Below are positions 1 to 6,890 of a stretch of DNA of 64,000 bases, one piece after another. The notes beneath the pieces were generated by a model that saw only the letters and a list, made by a program, of their open reading frames with translations, did no database searches and had not been told where the DNA came from. This DNA is from Clostridia bacterium (GTDB taxonomy: Bacteria > Bacillota > Clostridia > Oscillospirales > Acutalibacteraceae), in assembly GCA_017465465.1 (NCBI GenBank), contig JAFTWE010000014.1:48203-112202 (forward strand), given 5' to 3'. The translations under genes were made by a program, and so were the position numbers. Within the stretch, counting starts at the first letter, position 1; every line of letters starts with the position of its first letter.

Positions 1-55
1 CCACAGAGGCAAGGCACTTCGCCTTTTGGCTAACGAATTGGAGAAAATTATATGA
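1..55 (+). CDS. 3' end of an upstream gene (partial)
   Basis: Only the last 17 codons are inside the window (frame starting at base 2), ending HRGKALRLLANELEKII and a TGA that overlaps the yhbY ATG as ATGA. The overlap is the usual sign of translational coupling in an operon, which is why I accept so short a piece. Too little is visible to name the product. Confidence 0.5.
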   Translation, partial: HRGKALRLLANELEKII

Positions 56-459
56 CAGATAAAATGACAGGCAAAGAAAGAGCCGCTTTCAGAGCAAAAG
101 CAAATTCTCTTGAGCCGCTTTTCCAGCTGGGCAAGGGCGGAATGAGTGACGCAATTATTGCTCAGGTTGATGATGCGCTCAGAGCAAGAGAGTTGATTAA
201 GGTTAAGGTGCTTCTTGAATCCACACCTATTACTCCCCGCGAGGCGGCAGACCGGCTTGCCGAGGCAACAAACGCTCATGTTATTCAGGTTATTGGCGGA
301 GTAATTGTTCTTTACAGAGAAAATCCTGAGCTCAGAGAGCTTGAAGCAAAAAAGAAAAAAGAGGCAAAGAAAAATGCCGCCACTTCAAAGGGCGCAAAGG
401 ATTTTGCAAAAAAATACAAATCTGCCAAGAATAAAGGACTTCCAACAAGACGAAAATGA
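52..459 (+). CDS. yhbY: YhbY-family ribosome assembly RNA-binding protein
   Basis: Small 135-aa RNA-binding protein of the CRS1/YhbY (CRM) family, which in bacteria binds the pre-50S ribosomal subunit. The KH-like domain covers about residues 5-97 and carries the family's GxxG loop as GKGG at 27-30. A lysine-rich tail from about residue 99 is probably a disordered RNA-binding extension. The start is set by GGAG at 40-43, eight bases before ATG. It overlaps the upstream gene by four bases and is followed by smpB, another translation gene. Family assignment is firm; the exact assembly step is not shown by sequence. Confidence 0.93.
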   Translation: MTDKMTGKERAAFRAKANSLEPLFQLGKGGMSDAIIAQVDDALRARELIKVKVLLESTPITPREAADRLAEATNAHVIQVIGGVIVLYRENPELRELEAKKKKEAKKNAATSKGAKDFAKKYKSAKNKGLPTRRK

Positions 460-487
460 GTATATAATAAGAAAGGAGTTGTGATGG

Positions 488-952
488 GTGAGCAACGATA
501 AAAACACACCTGTTATTCAAAACAGAAAAGCCTATCACGACTACTTTGTTTTGGAAGAATACGAAGCAGGAATTGAGCTTTTCGGCACAGAGGTTAAGTC
601 AATCCGTCAGGGCAAGGTTAATTTAAAGGATGCCTGGTGCAATATTGTCAACGGTGAAATTTTTGCCAACGGTATGCACATCAGCCCTTATGAGCAAGGC
701 AACATCTTTAACCGTGACCCCTTGCGAGTGAAAAAGCTTCTGATGCACAAAAGGGAAATCAACCGTCTTTACGGAACAGTCAAGCAAGACGGACTTTCGC
801 TTATTCCCCTTTCGGTTTATTTTTCGAAGGGCAAAGCAAAGGTTAAAGTCGGTCTTTGTAAAGGTAAAAAGCTTTACGATAAGCGCGATGTAGCTGCTAA
901 AAAAGAAGCCACTCGTAATATTGAGCGTTCTATGAAAGAGAGAATGAGATAA
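488..952 (+). CDS. smpB: SsrA-binding protein SmpB
   Basis: SmpB, 154 aa, the partner of tmRNA in rescue of stalled ribosomes. It binds the tRNA-like domain and occupies the decoding centre with its C-terminal tail. Family signatures are visible: NRKAYHDYF near residue 12, the [22 protein letters not shown] block, and the basic tail ending [17 protein letters not shown]. The start is GTG at 488, chosen because AAAGGAG at 472-478 sits nine bases upstream; the nearby ATG at 484 opens a frame that stops after five codons. Its substrate RNA ssrA lies just downstream, the classic smpB-ssrA pair. Confidence 0.97.
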   Translation: MSNDKNTPVIQNRKAYHDYFVLEEYEAGIELFGTEVKSIRQGKVNLKDAWCNIVNGEIFANGMHISPYEQGNIFNRDPLRVKKLLMHKREINRLYGTVKQDGLSLIPLSVYFSKGKAKVKVGLCKGKKLYDKRDVAAKKEATRNIERSMKERMR

Positions 953-1002
953 CTTCTTCACTATTCACTATTCGTTTTTCACTTGAGCGAAGCGAAATAT
1001 AT

Positions 1003-1350
1003 GGGGATGAAAGGATTTCGACGGGGATTTTGAACCCGGGTAAGCGAGCAGTGGTGTGGGACCACTTTAAAACTCACAACTTTTAAAATTAAACGACAAC
1101 AATAAAGTTGCATTAGCTGCTTAAAGCAGCTCGTCCTGACCTGAATTACCGCGCTCAGGTTAAGGGCGTCGATTAGCGGTGAACGTGCACAGATGAGTAG
1201 CCTTGTAATCCGTCATGCATCAAAGGATACCGAAGCGGACAGCCTGTTTATCGGCGGTCCGTCGGGGGAATCTTAAAAGATAACCTACGCTCGTAGAAAG
1301 CTCGGAGAATGAGTTTTCGGACGCGGTTTCGATTACCGCCATCTCCACCA
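1003..1350 (+). ncRNA. ssrA: tmRNA (SsrA)
   Basis: Transfer-messenger RNA. The 5' end GGGGATG pairs with CATCTCC near the 3' end with the usual third-position G-U, followed by A and an encoded CCA. The 5' block GGATTTCGACGGGG and the 3' TTCGATTACC T-loop are typical. The tag reading frame ends in codons for NDNNKVALAA at 1092-1121, then TAA at 1122, giving the degradation signal ALAA. I did not fix the resume codon, because the frame upstream is ambiguous. The span 953-1002 between smpB and ssrA has repeated CTATTCACTATT-like sequence and no gene. Confidence 0.96.
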
Positions 1351-1380
1351 AATGAAAGTCAGACGAACACCTACTACTTC

Positions 1381-1403
1381 TTCACAGGCGGCTTCGCCGT
1401 GAA
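1381..1403. repeat. Short palindrome after ssrA
   Basis: TTCAC plus GGCG pair with CGCC plus GTGAA around a four-base loop with one bulged base. Its GGCGAAGCC-like core (minus strand) and TTCAC/GTGAA flanks resemble the members of the palindrome array near 27.5 kb. Confidence 0.45.
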
Positions 1404-1428
1404 AGTGGAACTCTGACAAAAAAGAAAG

Positions 1429-1459
1429 AACCAAGGTTGGAAATAGCCTTGGTTTTTTT
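1429..1459 (+). terminator. Rho-independent terminator of ssrA
   Basis: AACCAAGG and CCTTGGTT form an eight-base stem around a ten-base loop, followed at once by a T run. It closes the smpB-ssrA transcript. Confidence 0.85.
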
Positions 1460-1473
1460 GTTTCTTTGGGGTA

Positions 1474-1503
1474 TTGAGATTGTTTGTTAAGATGTGATAT
1501 AAT
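1474..1503 (+). promoter_or_regulatory. Promoter of the post-ssrA cassette
   Basis: TTGAGA, 18-base spacer, TATAAT. It lies after the ssrA terminator and before an AAGGAGG ribosome binding site, so the cassette has its own transcription start. Confidence 0.7.
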
Positions 1504-1548
1504 AAAATCAACATATATCAATCCACAACATTTCAAGGAGGTTTTCTG

Positions 1549-1821
1549 ATGCAATTTGAATTAAGTGAAAAGCTTATAAAAGCGTATAATGAAAATAGCA
1601 AAAACCCCAACTACTCTCTGAATTTTCTCTTAAATAGTTTAGACCCAAGTATTTGTATTTCTGCCATCAAATTGGTGGATGTATTTAGCATTCAAGGAAA
1701 CACAATAACATATGATGTGGATGAAAAAAACATCAAAATCATCAAAATATTATTTAAAGAAATTACCAACAATTTAATCGAAAAGCTTCTTTGGATTGCT
1801 CTTTTGTTACCGGAGATGTAA
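1549..1821 (+). CDS. Hypothetical 90-aa protein, cassette gene 1
   Basis: I do not recognise this protein. It is 90 aa, AT-rich in codon use, with no signal peptide; the predicted composition is helical with short strands, ending in a hydrophobic stretch (LLWIALLLPEM). The start is strongly supported by AAGGAGG at 1535-1541. Its TAA ends one base before the ATG of the next gene, so the two are almost certainly translated together. It is the first of three genes lying between the ssrA terminator and mobile-element debris, which suggests an accessory cassette. No function is claimed. Confidence 0.7.
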   Translation: MQFELSEKLIKAYNENSKNPNYSLNFLLNSLDPSICISAIKLVDVFSIQGNTITYDVDEKNIKIIKILFKEITNNLIEKLLWIALLLPEM

Positions 1822-1822
1822 T

Positions 1823-2902
1823 ATGGAAAATTTTGAGATATTATATCAAGAGTCTTTAACTAACGTGGAAGAGTCAATTATTGAATCATTAAATGAACTT
1901 AATATTCCTGAATCCACAAACATTTCAACCATAATAAAAAGCGAAGCCTCACTTGATGGATGGGATTACTGTTATGCTATTGCAATAGGACTGGCTGGTG
2001 TTTTTATTTCAACAAATGAAGCTTTTGGTCATTATCTTGACCAAATACATAAAGCAGCAAGTGGAAACAGTGGTGACTATGATAAGTTTCAAAGCTTTCT
2101 TGGTGATATGCTTCATCACGAAGGCGACCATATAGATGCAATTGAGATGCCTTTCAAAAATAGAAATGGTGATAACGCCTATTGCATTTTTCACAGATTA
2201 TTGTGGGGTCATGATATTCTTTCAAATAAAGAAGATAATCCCTTTTTGTTAATGTTTAATCAAAAAGGATTAAATGGTATATTTCAAGCAGTTAGACATC
2301 TTTTAGCTGATACAGCTTCCAAACAAGGACTACCATTACCCGGAAGTTCATTCTTTGATTTAATAGATGATAATAATAAAACATCTAATTATTTAATAAA
2401 GATTGCTCAACAATTATCAGAAGAGACGATAGGTATAAAAACGGGTGCGCAAGAAATATATTCCCATATGATGACTATCAGAGCACAGGATGTAACTGCA
2501 GGAGTAGTGGTAAATCTTGTAACCGACCTTTATTTTCTTCTTCGTAAAATAGAGAACAATATTCGTCGAACTGAAGTAAAGCTTATTGCATATATGGTCA
2601 ATTTTTTAGGTGAAGCCGTTGTTGGCTCTTTAAAACAAAATGGCGTTCCCTATATAAATATTCCCTTGGCAGGAGCATTAACAACGACTTTTATTCAGTT
2701 TTGTTACTATAACAGCAGTGAGATAAAAAGTATTACGAGCACTACTGAAAATCTTCATTCTGCAACAATGAAATTTGAAGAATCAAATAATGACTTTTTA
2801 TCATTACCTACAATTGAATCAGCAGATGAATATATAACACTATCTGATACCGCAGATGCAAATATAGAGGAACTACTTGACTTTTTAAAGGATGAGAAAT
2901 GA
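1823..2902 (+). CDS. Hypothetical 359-aa protein, cassette gene 2
   Basis: Not recognised. Start chosen at ATG 1823 (MENFEILYQES), because GGAG at 1812-1815 precedes it; a longer frame from 1796 would overlap gene 1. Near residues 55-67 there is a short hydrophobic stretch (AIAIGLAGVFIST). A His/Asp/Cys-rich block follows (HHEGDHIDAIE, then CIFHRLLWGHD), which could bind metal. A second hydrophobic stretch with small residues lies at about 270-300 (INIPLAGALTTTFIQF). The tail is acidic. Very AT-rich compared with the housekeeping genes. It could be membrane associated. Function unknown; context suggests the central component of a three-gene system. Confidence 0.72.
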   Translation: MENFEILYQESLTNVEESIIESLNELNIPESTNISTIIKSEASLDGWDYCYAIAIGLAGVFISTNEAFGHYLDQIHKAASGNSGDYDKFQSFLGDMLHHEGDHIDAIEMPFKNRNGDNAYCIFHRLLWGHDILSNKEDNPFLLMFNQKGLNGIFQAVRHLLADTASKQGLPLPGSSFFDLIDDNNKTSNYLIKIAQQLSEETIGIKTGAQEIYSHMMTIRAQDVTAGVVVNLVTDLYFLLRKIENNIRRTEVKLIAYMVNFLGEAVVGSLKQNGVPYINIPLAGALTTTFIQFCYYNSSEIKSITSTTENLHSATMKFEESNNDFLSLPTIESADEYITLSDTADANIEELLDFLKDEK

Positions 2903-3405
2903 TGAAAAAACTAGTTTATGCAATTATTGCAGCCTTAATTGCAATTGGCTCATTTTTAACGGGGTTTCTAATTAGACAGCCGAAAATAAATAAACTGAAA
3001 AAACAGATCGAAATGCTGCAACAAGATAATAGCAAACTTCTCAATTTAATTGATGAGAGCCGCCAAAATTATCAAGAGTTACTTATTCAACACAAGGCAC
3101 TTAAAGCATTGCAATTTAGAAAAAAGTCAGCATTAAAAGAGCAAATTACTGAAACTTTAGTTATGCAATATGCAATTAAAGAGTATTTAATGTTATTATT
3201 AAAGAGTGGAAAATATAATAATGAACTAGAAAAAAGTGAAATTATATTTTTCAACGCCTTTGAAAAGTTTATTGATGGCAAAAAAATTTCTACCAGTGAT
3301 AAAGTTAAAATACGTGACTACATAACTGAAAAATATAAAACTGAAATAAAACACTTAAAAGAATGTGAGTACACACCGGTAATTGATGATTTAAACGCTA
3401 TATGA
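2899..3405 (+). CDS. Membrane-anchored coiled-coil protein, cassette gene 3
   Basis: 168 aa, not recognised by family. Residues 4-25 form one clear membrane helix (LVYAIIAALIAIGSFLTGFLI) ending in an arginine, so the rest is probably cytoplasmic. Residues about 30-75 have a heptad-like pattern typical of a coiled coil (KINKLKKQIEMLQQDNSKLLNL). The C-terminal part is charged and helical. The gene overlaps the end of cassette gene 2 by four bases (ATGA), supporting one operon and probably one complex. It could act as a membrane tether or sensor for gene 2; that is inference only. Confidence 0.7.
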   Translation: MMKKLVYAIIAALIAIGSFLTGFLIRQPKINKLKKQIEMLQQDNSKLLNLIDESRQNYQELLIQHKALKALQFRKKSALKEQITETLVMQYAIKEYLMLLLKSGKYNNELEKSEIIFFNAFEKFIDGKKISTSDKVKIRDYITEKYKTEIKHLKECEYTPVIDDLNAI

Positions 3406-3430
3406 ATTCCGCACATTCGACAAAATACAG

Positions 3431-3468
3431 ACCTCCTTGTAAAATGGTATTGCCAAATACAAGGAGGT
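3431..3468 (+). repeat. 38-bp palindromic repeat, copy 1
   Basis: ACCTCCTTGTA pairs perfectly with TACAAGGAGGT (11 bp) around a 16-base loop that itself contains TGG/CCA. The right arm carries the AAGGAGG ribosome binding site of the 52-aa ORF starting at 3476, so folding would hide it. A second copy differing at one base is at 17057-17094. Confidence 0.75.
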
Positions 3469-3475
3469 CATTTTT

Positions 3476-3634
3476 ATGTTTAATAAGAAAACAAAACTGA
3501 AGCTCACGGATTTTGAGTGTAACCTGTTAACCAACGGAATGAATGAGTTCCGCAATATGCTTTTGGCAGAGGATTTACCCACAGAGGATGTAGATGAGCT
3601 GTTGCTGAAAATCATTGATAAGAGTGAAAAATAA
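3476..3634 (+). CDS. Small mobile-element-associated protein (52 aa)
   Basis: 52 aa beginning MFNKKTKLKLTDFECNLL and ending in a helical LPTEDVDELLLKIIDKSEK segment. From memory, similar short proteins (LTDFE...NGMNEFRNMLL...) accompany integrative elements of Clostridia, often next to tnpV; that is an unverified recollection. Ribosome binding site AAGGAGG is seven bases upstream and lies inside the palindromic repeat. Start and stop are clear. Function unknown. It sits immediately before a broken tnpV, so it is probably a leftover of an excised or decayed element. Confidence 0.6.
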   Translation: MFNKKTKLKLTDFECNLLTNGMNEFRNMLLAEDLPTEDVDELLLKIIDKSEK

Positions 3635-3654
3635 GGCTCAGAAAATAGGGACTG

Positions 3655-3906
3655 TTGCATAAGGATTATCTATTGAAAAACAATAAAGTTCTTTTTACAA
3701 CCCTTATTGCTGAAGGCAAACTGTGGCAACCTCTCTCGGATATTGATATTCAGGCACAGCAAATGTTTGATTCTCTTGTTGAACAGATGAAAACAACAGA
3801 AGACTTAACCGAGCAACTGAAAGAAGAAAATCAGATGGAATGGGTGTGCCGTGTAAACAATATCTGTGAAAGAGTAACAGAAATAGTTACTCGAAAGTTA
3901 ATTTAA
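3655..3906 (+). pseudogene. tnpV: TnpV transposon-encoded protein, N-terminally truncated
   Basis: The 83-residue product matches the C-terminal two thirds of TnpV, a small protein carried by Clostridial transposons and integrative elements. The recognisable parts are YLLKNNKVLFTTLIAEGKL, the AQQMFDSLVEQMKTTEDLTEQL helix, and the signature ENQMEWVCRVNNI followed by RVTEIVTRKLI. The family is normally about 115-120 aa, so roughly the first 35 residues are missing, and the only start is a TTG without a ribosome binding site. I call it a remnant. It marks this strip as a former mobile-element site. Confidence 0.7.
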
Positions 3907-3963
3907 ACATAAGGTATGAGTTTTTTTGCTCCCCTTTGTCATCAGTGCTCTCTGAAAAATGAT

Positions 3964-4006
3964 AATGCGACTTGGTAAACACACCGCCAAGTCTCATTGT
4001 TTTTTG
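3964..4006 (+). terminator. Terminator-like hairpin after tnpV remnant
   Basis: GACTTGG and CCAAGTC pair around an 11-base loop; AATG/CATT extends the stem past a one-base mismatch, and a T run follows. The interval 3907-4278 otherwise holds only the gene remnant listed next. Confidence 0.6.
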
Positions 4007-4171
4007 TTCAATTATAATCACAATCCGAACGCTTCACCAATCGGTAAAGAGTTCGAATTATTTATTTCTGGCTGTTACGAACCATTATGATGCCACTTTG
4101 TTTTTAGAAAAAAGAGTTAAAATTAGCAATTTTTTATTATTTTTCAAAAAATTTTTCAGTTCGACAAACTC

Positions 4172-4270
4172 TTATTTGACATTATCAAACTGCTTGATTT
4201 CATTGGCAATCATAACCACGCTTTTTTCGTTGGTATCAATTTTTATGGTGCTGAGCGTTTGATATAGCGG
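4172..4270 (-). pseudogene. C-terminal remnant of an unknown gene
   Basis: On the minus strand an open stretch encodes VATTPLYQTLSTIKIDTNEK and continues to ...IANEIKQFDNVK before a TAA at 4172-4174. Its composition looks like real protein, yet there is no start codon; upstream it runs out of frame into the 3' end of lysR. I read it as the tail of a gene whose front was lost when lysR moved in or was fused to it. I cannot name the family. Confidence 0.3.
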
Positions 4271-4278
4271 TGTTGTTG

Positions 4279-5199
4279 CTACACTTTCGGTTTACTTAAC
4301 TGTGAACTTGCTTTAACGCCACAAAGCATATCGACAAGTTTCTTGGTAGCTATGCTTGGACTGCGATTCTTTTTTGTCACAAGGCATATCGAGCCGTTCG
4401 GAATCTTTTCTTTAAGACCGAGCCGAATAATACGTTCTTTTTCGTTATCGTTTTCCACGAACATTTCGGGAACAAAGCCGATTCCAAGATTGTGCTTTAT
4501 CATCGGTAAAAGCTGATCGGTCGTTGCGGCTTCTATATCAGGAGAAAATACAAGCCCGTTATCTGAAAACCATTTGGAATAAAGCTCATAAGTCTTTGTT
4601 TTCGAATCAAGGCTTACAATAGGATATTCGGTAATCTCTTTAAGAGTCACTTCCTTGTTTTTTAGCTTGGAATATGCCGTTCCGCATACAGCGACAGATG
4701 AAAAAGATTTGATATTCACGGACTTCATATCATCTTTAATTCCTGTCGGCGTAGTTACCAAAGCAAAATCAGCAAGACCGTTTTTCAGTTCTGTAATTGC
4801 CTGCGGAGTAGAGCAGTTTGATATTTTTATTCGGACACCGGGATATGAAATGTGATAATTTTCAAGCACGGGCAGAAGTAAGCCGTGAAGTGCTACTTCG
4901 CTCACAGCGATAGAAACAATACCTTTCTGCAAAGTTTTATCAAGGGATATTTCTGCTTCTCCGGCTTCTATTTGCTGAAAAGCCACTGCTATGTGCTGAT
5001 ATAACTTTTCGCCCTCCGGTGTAAGCGTTACACCTTTGTTGGAACGAATAAAAAGCGTACAGCCAAGTTCATATTCCAATGTTTTAATCGCCCTTGTAAT
5101 GTTTGGCTGATTATTAAGTAATGCATTCGCTGCCCCGGTAAAACTGCCGCATTTCGCAACATAATAAAAGATTCTGTAATAATCATAGCTAATGTTCAT
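4279..5199 (-). CDS. LysR-family transcriptional regulator
   Basis: LysR-type regulator, 306 aa from the ATG at 5199. The winged-helix DNA-binding domain is at residues 1-60 (YYVAKCGSFTGAANALLNNQPNITRAIKTLE) and the periplasmic-binding-protein-like effector domain fills the rest. A longer reading from 5214 adds MDVSL, but that start has no ribosome binding site and sits inside an operator palindrome. The gene is divergent from a 24-aa ORF and a MATE exporter, the usual layout for a LysR protein controlling its neighbour. The effector is unknown. It borders mobile-element debris, so the pair may be acquired. Confidence 0.9.
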   Translation of the reverse strand: MNISYDYYRIFYYVAKCGSFTGAANALLNNQPNITRAIKTLEYELGCTLFIRSNKGVTLTPEGEKLYQHIAVAFQQIEAGEAEISLDKTLQKGIVSIAVSEVALHGLLLPVLENYHISYPGVRIKISNCSTPQAITELKNGLADFALVTTPTGIKDDMKSVNIKSFSSVAVCGTAYSKLKNKEVTLKEITEYPIVSLDSKTKTYELYSKWFSDNGLVFSPDIEAATTDQLLPMIKHNLGIGFVPEMFVENDNEKERIIRLGLKEKIPNGSICLVTKKNRSPSIATKKLVDMLCGVKASSQLSKPKV

Positions 5200-5212
5200 C
5201 AAGCTCACATCC

Positions 5213-5227
5213 ATATCAATTTGATAT
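5213..5227. promoter_or_regulatory. Candidate LysR operator
   Basis: Perfect palindrome ATATCAATTTGATAT (7+1+7), which also fits the T-N11-A pattern bound by LysR proteins. It lies at the lysR start and upstream of the divergent promoter at 5250. Confidence 0.6.
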
Positions 5228-5249
5228 AAAACGAATATAACATATATAT

Positions 5250-5278
5250 TTTACATATATCGGCTTTTGAATTATAAT
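5250..5278 (+). promoter_or_regulatory. Promoter of the MATE transcription unit
   Basis: TTTACA, 17-base spacer, TATAAT. Confidence 0.75.
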
Positions 5279-5288
5279 ACAAAAGAAA

Positions 5289-5308
5289 GCGTATGTCAAT
5301 GCATACGC
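5289..5308 (+). promoter_or_regulatory. Hairpin at the start of the MATE transcript
   Basis: GCGTATG and CATACGC form a seven-base stem with a six-base loop about eleven bases after the -10. It could be an operator or a leader stabiliser. Confidence 0.45.
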
Positions 5309-5329
5309 AAATAACGGAGGTTGAATTGT

Positions 5330-5404
5330 ATGGAGACTGTATTTGAATGTTTGTTTTCCTATCCTTATCATAGCGTTGCAGAAAACAATGAGGAGGAAAC
5401 CTAA
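5330..5404 (+). CDS. 24-aa leader ORF before the MATE gene
   Basis: ATG preceded by ACGGAGG encodes METVFECLFSYPYHSVAENN and a short acidic end; its TAA touches the ATG of the exporter with no gap. The exporter ribosome binding site (GAGGAGG) lies inside its last codons. So short a coupled ORF could be a leader peptide that sets exporter translation, or a small protein of its own. No family is recognised. The aromatic/Cys-rich first half is unusual. Confidence 0.5.
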   Translation: METVFECLFSYPYHSVAENNEEET

Positions 5405-6733
5405 ATGAACAAAGATTTGACAGTAGGTAAAACGTCCTCGGTTTTATGGAAGTTTTGCCTGCCATTGTTTGGAAGCATCATCTTTCAACAACTATATAAT
5501 ATTGCTGATAGTTTTGTTGCAGGAAAGTTTGTAAGCGAAGATGCTTTGGCGGCAGTCGGAAACAGTTATGAAATCACCTTGATATTCATAGCGTTTGCTT
5601 TCGGTTGTAATATCGGTTGCTCGGTTATTACAGCCCAACTTTTCGGTGCGAAAAACTATAAAGAAATGAAAACCGCCGTTTATACAACCCTGATTGCGGG
5701 CGGCGTGCTTTGTGTGGTACTGATGGCTATTGGCGGAATATTCTGCACCGACCTTCTGCATCTTATCAATACCCCTGATAATGTTTTAGCGGACTCCAAA
5801 CTGTATTTGGATATTTATATATTGGGATTACCTTTCGTCTTTTACTATAATATTGCCACAGGAATTTTCTCGGCGCTTGGAGACTCAAAAACACCGTTTG
5901 TTTTCCTTGCCTGCTCATCACTTTCCAATATTGGTATGGACATACTGTTTGTTACCGCATTCAAAATGGGAGTAGCAGGTGTAGCGTGGGCAACCTTTAT
6001 CTGCCAAGGAATCAGTTGTATTCTCGCCGTTGTCTTTGTTTTTATACGTTTAGCAAAAATCAAGACAACCGAAAAATCTAAGATTTTTTCGTGGAAATTA
6101 CTTGGTAAAATATCGGTTGTCGCTATTCCGAGTATCTTACAGCAAAGCTTTATTTCTGTCGGTAACATCATCATTCAAGGTGTTATCAACTCCTTCGGCT
6201 CGGCAGTAATGGCAGGTTATTCTGCTTCTATCAAACTGAATAACTTAGTTATTACATCACTTACCACGCTCGGCAACGGCATTTCAAACTTTACAGCACA
6301 AAACCTCGGTGCCCAGAAACCTGAGCGTGTAAAAGAAGGCTTTAAATCCGGTGTTAAACTGGTATGGATGCTTTGCATACCGTTGACTATACTCTATATT
6401 TTTGTAGGAAAATACCTACTCTATATTTTCCTTGATAACCCAAGCGGTACTGCTATGGATGTCGGTATCGAGATTCTTCGTATTCTCGCACCGTTTTATA
6501 TAGTCATTTCGGCAAAGCTCGTTGCAGACGGCGTGTTACGTGGAGCAGAAATGATGAACAAGTTTATGATAGCGACCTTTACCGACCTTATACTCCGTGT
6601 GGTTCTTGCCAAAGCATTATCCATTCCGTTCGGTACAACAGGCATCTGGCTTGCTTGGCCTATCGGTTGGTCGGTTGCAACGGTTCTATCGGTGATATTT
6701 TACCGGAGGGTATATGTAGGAAAAACAGAATAA
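5405..6733 (+). CDS. MATE-family efflux transporter
   Basis: 442-aa membrane protein with the twelve-helix pattern of MATE exporters, which expel cationic drugs or metabolites using a Na+ or H+ gradient. Family landmarks are LFGSIIFQQLYNIADSFVAG in helix 1, ITAQLFGAKNYKEM, SALGDSKTPFVFL in helix 5, and the mirrored second half with QQSFISVGNIIIQGVINSFG and NFTAQNLGAQKPERV. Closest type is the DinF/NorM-like group common in gut Clostridia. It follows a leader ORF and a divergent lysR. Substrate cannot be read from sequence. Two more MATE genes are in the window (44950 and 59343). Confidence 0.93.
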   Translation: MNKDLTVGKTSSVLWKFCLPLFGSIIFQQLYNIADSFVAGKFVSEDALAAVGNSYEITLIFIAFAFGCNIGCSVITAQLFGAKNYKEMKTAVYTTLIAGGVLCVVLMAIGGIFCTDLLHLINTPDNVLADSKLYLDIYILGLPFVFYYNIATGIFSALGDSKTPFVFLACSSLSNIGMDILFVTAFKMGVAGVAWATFICQGISCILAVVFVFIRLAKIKTTEKSKIFSWKLLGKISVVAIPSILQQSFISVGNIIIQGVINSFGSAVMAGYSASIKLNNLVITSLTTLGNGISNFTAQNLGAQKPERVKEGFKSGVKLVWMLCIPLTILYIFVGKYLLYIFLDNPSGTAMDVGIEILRILAPFYIVISAKLVADGVLRGAEMMNKFMIATFTDLILRVVLAKALSIPFGTTGIWLAWPIGWSVATVLSVIFYRRVYVGKTE

Positions 6734-6793
6734 AGATTACACAATGAGATAACTGAGATAGTTTGTAATGATTTAATATTCCAATAAATAATT

Positions 6794-6815
6794 GTCGCCC
6801 GAAAAAACGGGCGAC
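6794..6815 (+). terminator. Hairpin after the MATE gene
   Basis: Perfect eight-base stem GTCGCCCG/CGGGCGAC with a six-A loop; there is no T run, so it may protect the RNA end or pause polymerase rather than terminate alone. Confidence 0.5.
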
Positions 6816-6831
6816 ATAAATAATGATAAAC

Positions 6832-6890
6832 CCTGCACATTACATAACGAAGACAAAAAAGATATGTAATGTGCAGGAATTTATTTTTAG
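6832..6890. terminator. Bidirectional terminator between MATE and hydrogenase operon
   Basis: CCTGCACATTACATA pairs with TATGTAATGTGCAGG (15 bp, 16-base loop). T-rich sequence lies on both sides, so it can end the rightward MATE unit and the leftward redox operon. Confidence 0.8.

Noticed and set aside
3972..4262. 96-codon open frame on the plus strand after the tnpV remnant
   Set aside because: No ribosome binding site, low-complexity Phe/Leu/Ser composition, and it is antisense to a more protein-like remnant.
1325..4278. Direct repeat of the ssrA 3' end as an attachment site
   Set aside because: I looked for a second copy of the last 20 or so bases of ssrA up to lysR and saw none; no integrase gene is present.
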